Shown here: positions 15,102-23,541 of the stretch, one piece after another
Position numbering within the stretch: position 1 is the stretch's first letter
How the letters are laid out: the number at the start of each line of letters is the position of its first letter
NCBI GenBank assembly: GCA_046293395.1
Contig: JBKBOU010000003.1
Coordinates: 558,001 to 622,000, forward strand
From: CAYNRA01 sp046293395
GTDB taxonomy: Bacteria; Bacteroidota; Bacteroidia; Cytophagales; Spirosomataceae
Length of the DNA stretch: 64,000 nt
Reading direction: 5' to 3'
Notes under the pieces: model-generated
The model's input: the letters and a program-made list of their open reading frames with translations, nothing else
Databases searched by the model: none
Told to the model about the DNA's origin: nothing
Translations under genes and position numbers: made by a program

Positions 15102-18011
15102 TTATACTAGCGCATCGTACAGAATTTCAATTGGGTGATACGCCTGTCTATGTGTTCCGTCATGGATTTGATGCCTGCAACTTGTACCTGGGGCTGCAAT
15201 CAAAACTTCGTCTGCTTGTGCCCGTACCGTTGGGAATAAAACCAACTCACCGATTTTCATAGACAGTTCGTAATGTTCCTTCTCATAGCCGAACGAACCC
15301 GCCATTCCGCAACATCCGGAAGGAATCAGTTGAACTTGGTAGTTTTTAGGCAATGAGAGCATTTTTTTCGTCGGAACCAACGACCCAACTGCTTTTTGCT
15401 GGCAATGTCCATGCAGTTTGATGACCTTGCTTTCTGCCGTAAATAAATCTTTTGAAATCTTCTTTTGGTCTATCAATTGGGCAATCCATTCATCCATCAT
15501 CAAGACATTTTTAGAAAGCGTTTCGGCTTTCTCTGCTAACTCTGGTGATACTAATTCGGGATATTCATCGCGAAAAGTCAAAATCGCAGAAGGTTCTATA
15601 CCAAGTAAAGGCGTTTCATTTGTAATGAGCGTGCTTAAGTTTGCTACATTTTTATTCGCTAAAACGCGTGCTTCATCGAGCATTCCTTTGGATAAATATG
15701 CACGTCCTGAAGGTTCATGCGAAGGGACAACGACATCAAATCCTAATTTTTGAATGAGTAAAAAGGCTTTTTTGCCAATTTCCACATCATTGAAATTCGT
15801 AAATTCATCACAAAATAAATAGACTTTTCCAACTGGGTTTGTTAGAGAAGGTTGTTTTTTAATCCAAGATTGAAACGTTTCCTTTTGTAAAAGGGGCATT
15901 GTTCTTTCTGGATGAAAGCCGACCACAGAATTTGCCACACGTCTCAAAGCTGGTGTTTTAAATACAAAATTATAAGCCCATGGAACATACGAAGCCAGCG
16001 AACTTAATTTGGCAAAATTTCCCACAAGTCGAGAGCGAATCGGAACCCCATTTTCTTTTTGATATTGATACAAGAACTCCATTTTCAGTTTGGCAACATC
16101 CACATTGGAAGGACATTCCGACTTACAACCCTTACACGCCAAGCATAAATCCATGACTTCTTTGACAGCCGTGCTATCGAATCGGTTCATCCGGTCAGAA
16201 TGCGTGAGTGTCTCCCGCAAAATATTTGCACGCGCACGGGTCGTGTCCTTTTCATTCCGTGTTGCCATAAAACTCGGGCACATCGTGCCACCGCTCAAAT
16301 GTGTTTTTCGGCAATCTCCAGAGCCATTACATTGCTCTGCGTGCTGTAAAACATCTTGATTTTTATACCGAAACGCCGTATTAAATACGGGTGTAGTTTG
16401 TCCTGCTTCATAACGCAGATAGGCATCCATCGGAGGCGTATTTACAATTTTATTCGCGTTAAATACATTTTTCGGGTCCCAAATCTGTTTTAGTTCTTGA
16501 ATGAGTTGGTAGTTTCTCGAACCAATTTGCTGTTGAATAAACTCTCCACGCAAACGACCGTCTCCGTGTTCACCAGACAATGAACCTTTGTACTTTTTGA
16601 CGAGCGTAGAAATTTCTTCTGCAATTAATCGAAATTGTTGATGCCCCTCTTTTGTTTTTAGATTGATAATGGGGCGTAAATGCAACTCTCCTGAGCCAGC
16701 ATGTGCATAATGCACCGAGTACATTCCATTTTTTTCTAGTATTTGATTGAACTCAATAATAAACTCCGGTAAGTCTTCTACATCGACGGCGGTATCTTCA
16801 ATGACAGCAACAGCTTTTTCATCACCAGGAAGATTAGATAGCAGCCCAAGCCCAGCTTTCCGCAAAGTCCACACTTTCTTGATATCGTCTCCGACAAGAA
16901 GCGGAAAATGGTATCCAAACTTGTTTTCCTTCATTTCAGCCTCCATCTGAGCAGCCACAGACATGACTTCCTCCATCGAGTCACGAGAAATCTCGATACA
17001 AAGGATTGCCCCAGGGTCGCCTTGTACAAAAAAACGATTTTGACTTTGTTCTTTATTGGCTTTCGTACATTCTAAGATGTAATGATCCATTAATTCAACG
17101 GCAGACGGAGCATATTTAAGTGCGATTAAATTTGCTCTCAAAGATTCGTCAATGGTATGGCAATGCATAGCCAGCACACCTTGATATTTTGGAGGAAGCG
17201 GATTGACATGTACCTTTATTTCTGTGATAAAAAGAAGAGTACCCTCAGAACCGGCAATCAGTTTACAGAAATTGAATTTCTCTTGAGATGACGGCGTAAA
17301 AACCTCTGTTTCAAGCAATTCATCAATGGCGTAACCCGTATTTCTTCTAGTTATCGATCGTTTCGGAAACTCCGCCCTAATTTCTGTTTGGACTTCCGTA
17401 GCAGATAAAGTAGAATAGATATATTGATACAACTGAGTTTCCAATGTATGTTCATTCTGATTGCACTTTTCAGAAAACTCGTCGGGGGTGAGCGCTCGGA
17501 ACGTCACAAAGCTACCGTCGCTCAAGAAGCCAGAAACCTCGAGGAGGTGGTCACGGGTACTTCCATAGACAACGGAATTTGAGCCACATGAATTATTCCC
17601 GACCATACCGCCAATCATGGCTCTGTTCGCCGTAGATGTTTCGGGGCCAAAGAAAAGTCCGTGAGGTTTTAGTGCCATGTTCAGTTCATCACGGATGACA
17701 CCGGGTTGCAGCCTGACCCAATTTTCGTCAGCGTTAATTTCCAGAATTTGTGTAAACGTTCTGGACACATCCACGATAATCCCTTTTCCTACCACCTGCC
17801 CTGCAAGAGATGTTCCGGCGGTACGCGGAATAAGCGTTACTTCGTGTTGATTTGCATATTGAATCAGCAATTGAATATCTGTTTCATCAGCAGGGATAGC
17901 GACAGCGAGAGGCATTTCTCTATAGGCCGAGGCATCTGTTGCATACAAAGTACGCATGACATCGTCTGTATAAAACTCCCCTTTCAAAGAGGCTGCAAGT
18001 TGATTCAACAT
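15102..18011 (-). CDS. FAD-linked oxidase / Fe-S oxidoreductase fusion (D-lactate or 2-hydroxyacid dehydrogenase type), 969 aa
   Basis: The ATG giving MLNQLAASLKGEF is chosen; the longer reading adds a 42-residue Phe/Cys-rich extension not seen in the family. Residues 1-450 are a FAD_binding_4/FAD-oxidase_C unit (LIPRTAGTSLAGQVVG, MVGNNSCGSNSVVYGSTRDH, AGSEGTLLFITEI). A [4Fe-4S] region follows with C-rich motifs near CLACKGCKSECP, and a C-terminal CCG domain with SGCCGMAGSFGYEKEHY. This is the GlcD-GlcF-like fusion (YdiJ type) that oxidises D-lactate or D-2-hydroxyglutarate-like substrates and passes electrons to the membrane. The exact substrate is unresolved. Confidence 0.88.
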   Translation of the reverse strand: MLNQLAASLKGEFYTDDVMRTLYATDASAYREMPLAVAIPADETDIQLLIQYANQHEVTLIPRTAGTSLAGQVVGKGIIVDVSRTFTQILEINADENWVRLQPGVIRDELNMALKPHGLFFGPETSTANRAMIGGMVGNNSCGSNSVVYGSTRDHLLEVSGFLSDGSFVTFRALTPDEFSEKCNQNEHTLETQLYQYIYSTLSATEVQTEIRAEFPKRSITRRNTGYAIDELLETEVFTPSSQEKFNFCKLIAGSEGTLLFITEIKVHVNPLPPKYQGVLAMHCHTIDESLRANLIALKYAPSAVELMDHYILECTKANKEQSQNRFFVQGDPGAILCIEISRDSMEEVMSVAAQMEAEMKENKFGYHFPLLVGDDIKKVWTLRKAGLGLLSNLPGDEKAVAVIEDTAVDVEDLPEFIIEFNQILEKNGMYSVHYAHAGSGELHLRPIINLKTKEGHQQFRLIAEEISTLVKKYKGSLSGEHGDGRLRGEFIQQQIGSRNYQLIQELKQIWDPKNVFNANKIVNTPPMDAYLRYEAGQTTPVFNTAFRYKNQDVLQHAEQCNGSGDCRKTHLSGGTMCPSFMATRNEKDTTRARANILRETLTHSDRMNRFDSTAVKEVMDLCLACKGCKSECPSNVDVAKLKMEFLYQYQKENGVPIRSRLVGNFAKLSSLASYVPWAYNFVFKTPALRRVANSVVGFHPERTMPLLQKETFQSWIKKQPSLTNPVGKVYLFCDEFTNFNDVEIGKKAFLLIQKLGFDVVVPSHEPSGRAYLSKGMLDEARVLANKNVANLSTLITNETPLLGIEPSAILTFRDEYPELVSPELAEKAETLSKNVLMMDEWIAQLIDQKKISKDLFTAESKVIKLHGHCQQKAVGSLVPTKKMLSLPKNYQVQLIPSGCCGMAGSFGYEKEHYELSMKIGELVLFPTVRAQADEVLIAAPGTSCRHQIHDGTHRQAYHPIEILYDALV

Positions 18012-18339
18012 AAGTATTTCTTGATATAAAACGAATAAACTAAAAAAATAGCAGCCAAATATACATGTATTACCTTGAAAACGAATGGATAAATATGTCA
18101 TTCTCATGAATTTAACCAGGCAAAAAAAGAGATACAACAGCCCTATTTAGCGATATATTCCTTTGTATGTATATTTTTATTCAAAAAACTATTAAGAAAT
18201 TAAAGAAGAGTATTGGACTTTAAATCTTAATTTTTGTACTTTTGAGGGCTGAATCTATTAATAATTCAAACATTTATTCTTTAAATGTTATTTATTGGTT
18301 TGATTCAGGTTTTCTTTTTAAACATTTAACTATTTACCT
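18012..18339. other. Divergent intergenic region upstream of the SusC gene
   Basis: These 328 AT-rich bases separate the minus-strand oxidase from the plus-strand SusC gene. They contain the SusC promoter at 18213-18244 and about 90 bases of 5' leader. I see no small gene, and no clear promoter for the oxidase. Confidence 0.6.
18213..18244 (+). promoter_or_regulatory. Strong Bacteroidota-type promoter of the SusC/SusD locus
   Basis: TTG at 18213-18215, 21 intervening bases, then TACTTTTG at 18237-18244, an exact TAnnTTTG match. The predicted start is near 18250, leaving a leader of roughly 90 bases before the ATG at 18340. No second-component or anti-sigma gene lies beside it, so the controlling regulator is not evident. 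Confidence 0.65.
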
Positions 18340-21300
18340 ATGATGATTCAGTTCTACCAGACTGGCCTCAATCGGCTAATCTCTGGCAAAAAAAACGCGT
18401 ATCGTAGCTTTACGATGTTTTTGATGCTTCTCTCATGTGTTTCCTTCTCTGCACTTGCGCAAGACATCACGGTGTCTGGTAAAGTGACTGGTTCTGACGG
18501 AGACGGCATTCCTGGTGTTACAGTACAAGTAAAAGGTACTTCAAAAGGAACACAAACTGACTTAGAAGGAAAATATACACTTGCTGGTGTATCTTCTAAA
18601 GGTGTTTTGACATTCTCATTTGTGGGTATGACAACAACTCAAGAGGCGGTCAATGGTCGTTCTACTATCAATGTAGTTCTAGCTGAAGACAGCCAAGTTT
18701 TGGACGAAGTGGTTGTTGTTGGATACGGTACTGTAAAGAAAAAAGATGCGACGGGTGCAGTAAGTGCAATCGGTACAAAAGATTTCCAAAAAGGTATTGT
18801 TACTTCTCCTGAGCAATTAATGCAAGGCCGTGTTGCTGGGGTTCAAATCACGCAAGCGAATGGTGAGCCAGGTGGTGCTATCAACGTGCGTATCCGGGGT
18901 ACATCTTCTGTAAATGGTAGCAACAACCCATTATTCGTAGTGGATGGTGTTCCATTGAGTGGCGAAGAGACATCAAGCGGTAACTCAGCAAGTGGTGTAG
19001 GTCGCCAAGCAGCGAAAAACCCATTGAACTTCCTTAACCCTGACGATATTGCAAGCATCGACATCTTGAAAGATGCATCTGCAACAGCAATCTATGGTTC
19101 ACGTGGTGCAAACGGTGTTGTTTTGATTACTACGAAAAAAGGAAAAGGAAAAGGTACGTTGGATTATGGTTACTCACTTGGTGTAAGTAACATTACTAAA
19201 AAATATGATCTTCTAAGTGCTGAAGAATACGTGGCAGCAGGTGGTAATGACCTAGGTGCAAGAGTTGACTGGCAAGATGAGGTATTCAGAACAGGTTACA
19301 CAAACCAACATAACTTATCGTATGGTGGTGGTGACAACTCTGGGAACTACCGTTTCTCATTGGGTTATTTAGACCAACAAGGTATTGTAACTAACTCAGA
19401 CATCAAACGTCTAAGTGTTGGTTTCAATGGCGCTAAAAAATTCATCAATGATAAATTGACGATTGCTTCAACAATCAATATTTCTGAAAACAGAGACACA
19501 AACGTTCCGATTTCTGAAAACATCGGGTTCACAGGTGATTTGTTAGGTTCTACTTTGAAAACTAACCCTACGCTTCCAATCTATAAAGCAGATGGTACAT
19601 TCAACCAACCTGGTATTACAGAACCAAACCCATTGGCATTCTTAGGTCTTTCAAAAGATAACACAAACACATTACGTGCTTTGGGTAATATCAATGCAGA
19701 GTTACAACTTGCTGAAGGTTTGAAATTCAAAACTGTTGTAGGTTTTGATAAATCATTCTCTTCACGTAAAGCAGCTTATTCAAGAGACTTAGTTATCGAA
19801 GGTACTCCTGGTATCGGTCGTGCATACATCAACGACGTGGAAGTAAACAACCAATTATGGGAAAACTACTTCACGTATGACAAAGATTTCGGTGGTGCTA
19901 CAATCAATGCCTTATTGGGTTATTCATACCAAAGCTTTGAGCAGTCAGGTAAAAGCATTGCTGCTGCTAACTTCCGTACAAGTGACTTGGATCTAATGTT
20001 GAATAACATTGCTTCTGCAACTGCAAACGTATTAGGTAGCAACGTAATCAACAACTCATTCAGCGCAAAAGACGAATTACAGTCTTACTTCTCACGCGTA
20101 AATGTTGGATTTGGTAAATATCTATTCACAGGTACACTTCGTGTGGATGGTTCTACTCGTTTCGGTGGTAACAACAAATACGGTTACTTCCCTTCAGGTG
20201 CATTCAAATGGAAATTAATCGAAGAAGATTTCATTCCTAAGAATGTATTCAGTGACTTAGCTCTACGTGCTGGTTATGGTGTTACTGGTAACCAAGCAAT
20301 CCCTCGTAACCTTTACGACAGACGTGACCGTTACGGCAACTGGGGAATCAACTTAGGTGCAAACAATATTGAAGGTGGTGGATTGAACGCAGTTGCATTC
20401 AACAACCCGAACCTTAAATGGGAGTCTACTTCTACTGTAAACGTCGCTTTGGACTTTGCTATATTGAAAAACCGCTTGAGTGGTAGCATCGATTTCTACG
20501 ATAAAGCAACAAGAGACCTACTTTTCCAAGTAGTATCTGCACAACCAGCACCAACCCCATTCGTTTGGAGAAACTTGAATACAAACATCCAAAACAGAGG
20601 TATCGAGCTTTCATTGAATGCATCTGTAGTTGACAAGAAAGATTTCTCTTGGGAACTTCTATTCAACGTAGCAAACAACAAAAACTTCGTGAGAGGTCTT
20701 GAAGGAGCATACGACACAGGTGAAATCAACGGTCAAGGTTTGACAGGTGCATTTGCACAACGTCTAGCTGAAGGTCAACCATTATTCGCGTTCTTCCTAC
20801 GTGACTTCCAAGGATTTGATGAAGCTGGTAACAGTATCTACAACGGTGACTTCCAACGTTTCCTTGATGGAAAAAGTCCACTTCCAACTTTCACAGGTGG
20901 TTTGACAAACAACTTCCGTTACAAAGCGTTTGATTTCAGCATGTTCTTCAACGGCGTATTTGGTAACTACATCTACTCTAACACAGAAAATGCTTTCTTC
21001 ACAGCTGGTTCATTGGCTAACGGTCGTAACGTAACTCGTAACGTTGTTGGAAACGGAGAAGGTGCATTGAACGCGCCAGACGTATCTACAAGATTCCTTG
21101 AAAAAGGTGACTTCGTACGTCTTCAAAACTTATCATTGGGTTATAGAGTACCTGTTAAAGGCTCTACATTCTCAAGCATTCGTGTGTATGTAACTGGTCA
21201 AAACGTGTTGACTTTCACTAACTACAGCGGTCAAGATCCTGAAGTTAGTACAAACAAATCTTTGAATGGTATTCCTTCATTCGGAATCGACTACACTGCG

Positions 21301-21348
21301 TATCCTAGAGCTAGAACTTGGACATTCGGTGCTAACTTATCATTCTAA
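18340..21348 (+). CDS. SusC/RagA-family TonB-dependent outer-membrane transporter, 1002 aa
   Basis: After a signal peptide ending SFSALAQ comes a CarboxypepD_reg-like domain (ITVSGKVTGSDGDGIPGVTV), the SusC linker DEVVVVGYGTVKKKDATGA, a plug domain with VRIRGTSSVNGSNNPLFVVDG and SIDILKDASATAIYGSRGANG, then a long beta-barrel ending in a terminal aromatic strand (TWTFGANLSF). The protein imports oligosaccharides with the SusD lipoprotein, powered by TonB. The neighbouring GH97 enzyme suggests an alpha-glucan or alpha-galactoside. Codon choice is strikingly uniform, as in highly expressed genes. There is no extra signalling domain, so it does not signal to an anti-sigma factor. Confidence 0.97.
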   Translation: MMIQFYQTGLNRLISGKKNAYRSFTMFLMLLSCVSFSALAQDITVSGKVTGSDGDGIPGVTVQVKGTSKGTQTDLEGKYTLAGVSSKGVLTFSFVGMTTTQEAVNGRSTINVVLAEDSQVLDEVVVVGYGTVKKKDATGAVSAIGTKDFQKGIVTSPEQLMQGRVAGVQITQANGEPGGAINVRIRGTSSVNGSNNPLFVVDGVPLSGEETSSGNSASGVGRQAAKNPLNFLNPDDIASIDILKDASATAIYGSRGANGVVLITTKKGKGKGTLDYGYSLGVSNITKKYDLLSAEEYVAAGGNDLGARVDWQDEVFRTGYTNQHNLSYGGGDNSGNYRFSLGYLDQQGIVTNSDIKRLSVGFNGAKKFINDKLTIASTINISENRDTNVPISENIGFTGDLLGSTLKTNPTLPIYKADGTFNQPGITEPNPLAFLGLSKDNTNTLRALGNINAELQLAEGLKFKTVVGFDKSFSSRKAAYSRDLVIEGTPGIGRAYINDVEVNNQLWENYFTYDKDFGGATINALLGYSYQSFEQSGKSIAAANFRTSDLDLMLNNIASATANVLGSNVINNSFSAKDELQSYFSRVNVGFGKYLFTGTLRVDGSTRFGGNNKYGYFPSGAFKWKLIEEDFIPKNVFSDLALRAGYGVTGNQAIPRNLYDRRDRYGNWGINLGANNIEGGGLNAVAFNNPNLKWESTSTVNVALDFAILKNRLSGSIDFYDKATRDLLFQVVSAQPAPTPFVWRNLNTNIQNRGIELSLNASVVDKKDFSWELLFNVANNKNFVRGLEGAYDTGEINGQGLTGAFAQRLAEGQPLFAFFLRDFQGFDEAGNSIYNGDFQRFLDGKSPLPTFTGGLTNNFRYKAFDFSMFFNGVFGNYIYSNTENAFFTAGSLANGRNVTRNVVGNGEGALNAPDVSTRFLEKGDFVRLQNLSLGYRVPVKGSTFSSIRVYVTGQNVLTFTNYSGQDPEVSTNKSLNGIPSFGIDYTAYPRARTWTFGANLSF

Positions 21349-21378
21349 TTAAATCCTATTAATTAAGTACAAAACACA

Positions 21379-22869
21379 ATGAAAAGAAATCATTTTTATA
21401 AGGCATTAGGTTTTGGTATGAGCTTCATGGCATTCACAGCTTGTACTGACCTCATCACAGAAGAAAAAGATTCTATCCTACGTGAGAACTCGCAAGCGGG
21501 ATTCACACCTGGTAATCCATCTGAATTATTGGCATCTGCTTACATCGACTTAGGTGCTTACACAGACCAAAACAACATCTACGCGTTAGGTCAGCATACA
21601 ACAGCCGAAATGATTCCACCAACACGTGGTGTTGACTGGGGTGATAACGGTATCTGGCGTACTCTTGATGCACACACATGGGATGCTGGTCACCCAGCAA
21701 TGAGAGATACGTGGAACCAATTGAATCAGCGTGTTTTCAAAACAACTGAAATCTTGGCTTCAAACCCTACTCCTGCTCAAGCTGCTCAAGCGAAATTCTT
21801 GCGCGCCTTGAACATGTACCACGTGTTGGACTACTTCGGACAAGTTCCCTTCCGTGAAGTAACACAAGGCGTAGATGAATTCCCGAAAATCTTGTCAAGA
21901 TCAGAAGCTTTTGACTTTGTAGTAAAAGACTTAACGGAAGCTCTTCCTGGTTTAGTAAATGCCGGGCCATCTGCAACAAACGCGGTTGCTAACAAAGCTG
22001 CTGCAAACTTCTTGCTTGCTAAATTACATTTGAACAAAGCGGTTTTCAAAGGTGCTAACCCTGCTGGCCCATATACACATGACAAAGCAGATATGGACAA
22101 AGTAATCGCTTATGTAGATGCAATTACAGCAGCTGGATACAGCTTAGAAAGTGACTACTTCAAAAACTTTACGACAGAAGCAACGAAAGAAGTTCTTTTT
22201 GTAAGTAACGAAGGTACTCCACAAAACCGTTGGTTCATGACGTTACACTACGATCAAAACCCATCTGGTTGGAACGGTTTCACTACACTAGCAGACTTCT
22301 ACGATACGTTCGATAAATCGGATGCTCGTATCGGTTCTCCTGCAAAAGGAAATGGAAAAGAGTTCTCTGGTATTGGTTTAGGGTTCTTAATTGGACAACA
22401 AATCAATGACAAAGGTCAAAATATCGTTGACTCTCGTTCAAGAAAACCACTTGCGTTCACAAGAGACGTACAACTTGCAGGTGCTGCAACTGACAAAGGT
22501 ATCCGTGTTATCAAATATCACCCAGCTACAGCAGGTAAATATATCTTGATGCGTTATGCGGAAGCCGTTTTGATGAAGGCAGAAGCTCAGTTGAGAGGCG
22601 GAAACGCAGCTGCTGCTCTTGCCACAGCGAATACACTTCGTACTACTCGTTCGATTGCACCTTTGGCTTCTCTTAACGAAGAAACGCTATTCGCAGAAAT
22701 CGGACGTGAATTGTACTGGGAAGGTGGAAAAAGAACAGTTGAAGTTCGTTTCGGTAAATTTACAACTGGAACAGGAGCTGAAGTGAAAGAACCACACACA
22801 GTTCTATTCCCGATTCCTTCACAAGCAATCGTTTCAAATCCTAACCTTACGCAAAACGCAGGGTATTGA
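21379..22869 (+). CDS. SusD/RagB-family glycan-binding lipoprotein, 496 aa
   Basis: A lipoprotein signal (MSFMAFTAC, lipid cysteine about residue 22) is followed by the SusD helical TPR-like scaffold: ILASNPTPAQAAQAKFLRAL, MYHVLDYFGQVPFREV, and a C-terminal RYAEAVLMKAEAQLR with GRELYWEGGKR. It caps the SusC barrel and captures the substrate at the cell surface. The gene lies 30 bases behind SusC and is followed at once by a terminator hairpin, which would make SusC and SusD more abundant than the downstream enzymes. Confidence 0.96.
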   Translation: MKRNHFYKALGFGMSFMAFTACTDLITEEKDSILRENSQAGFTPGNPSELLASAYIDLGAYTDQNNIYALGQHTTAEMIPPTRGVDWGDNGIWRTLDAHTWDAGHPAMRDTWNQLNQRVFKTTEILASNPTPAQAAQAKFLRALNMYHVLDYFGQVPFREVTQGVDEFPKILSRSEAFDFVVKDLTEALPGLVNAGPSATNAVANKAAANFLLAKLHLNKAVFKGANPAGPYTHDKADMDKVIAYVDAITAAGYSLESDYFKNFTTEATKEVLFVSNEGTPQNRWFMTLHYDQNPSGWNGFTTLADFYDTFDKSDARIGSPAKGNGKEFSGIGLGFLIGQQINDKGQNIVDSRSRKPLAFTRDVQLAGAATDKGIRVIKYHPATAGKYILMRYAEAVLMKAEAQLRGGNAAAALATANTLRTTRSIAPLASLNEETLFAEIGRELYWEGGKRTVEVRFGKFTTGTGAEVKEPHTVLFPIPSQAIVSNPNLTQNAGY

Positions 22870-22889
22870 TTTAAAAAATAGCTTTTTAT

Positions 22890-22921
22890 GCAAAAATGCT
22901 CGAGAAATCGAGCATTTTTGC
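22890..22921 (+). terminator. Hairpin behind SusD, likely partial terminator
   Basis: GCAAAAATGCTCG (22890-22902) pairs perfectly with CGAGCATTTTTGC (22909-22921), a 13-base stem around AGAAAT with a T-run in the descending arm. Downstream genes in the same direction start 24 bases later, so it is probably a read-through attenuating terminator. It also covers the false upstream start of the next gene. Confidence 0.7.
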
Positions 22922-22944
22922 GTTTATATAAGACATACTTTACA

Positions 22945-23523
22945 ATGATGAAAAATTTACTACTACTTACTTTATTCCTTTTCACACTGGTTTCGTGTCA
23001 AAACAAAAAAGAAAATGACATCGACCAATCACTTATTGATGATACCCTCAAATCATTAAAAAAAGGAGAAACAAAAATTCTACTTGAGCTAGACGGAAAA
23101 CCATTCTACCAAGAAGACCACATTTTTAAAGGCGATGTGACTCTCTTCGACAACTTATTCCGCTTCAGCCTTTTTGACCAATACGAAAGTAATGTTATTG
23201 TTGCGGTAAGCGCAAACGGATGGTATCAACAAAAACCCATATCAAGACAAATCATACAAAATGACCAAAAAACGGCAAGTGTAATGATTGGAAAACTCAT
23301 TGATAAAGAAAATAATGTCGGTGAAGGCTACTTAATGACCGATGGAAAGATTGATTTCATTTCATTGAATAAATCAAAAACTGTTTTAAAAATAACGGGA
23401 CTTGTTGGAAAATACAACGCACAACGTATGCCCGATAAATGGCAAAAATTAGAAGGATACATTATTCTAAAAGAGCCAACTATTATTTTATCCAATTTGG
23501 AAGAAAAACAAGTATTCTATTGA
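22945..23523 (+). CDS. Small lipoprotein of unknown function in the Sus-like locus, 192 aa
   Basis: Start at the ATGATG (22945) gives a lipoprotein signal with lipobox LVSC. An upstream in-frame ATG at 22888 lies inside the terminator hairpin and is rejected. The mature part is beta-rich (KILLELDGKPFYQEDHIFKGD, FRFSLFDQYESN) without recognisable motif. Its place between SusD and the GH97 enzyme suggests a surface protein assisting glycan binding, but I do not recognise the family. Confidence 0.72.
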   Translation: MMKNLLLLTLFLFTLVSCQNKKENDIDQSLIDDTLKSLKKGETKILLELDGKPFYQEDHIFKGDVTLFDNLFRFSLFDQYESNVIVAVSANGWYQQKPISRQIIQNDQKTASVMIGKLIDKENNVGEGYLMTDGKIDFISLNKSKTVLKITGLVGKYNAQRMPDKWQKLEGYIILKEPTIILSNLEEKQVFY

Positions 23524-23541
23524 TTCCCAGCATCTAGCGAT

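Noticed and set aside
18012..18137. 42-residue N-terminal extension of the FAD/Fe-S oxidase
   Set aside because: It is Phe/Cys-rich, non-homologous, and lies in promoter-type AT-rich DNA.
22888..22944. Upstream ATG for the small lipoprotein
   Set aside because: It lies inside the terminator hairpin, and a lipoprotein signal starts cleanly at 22945.
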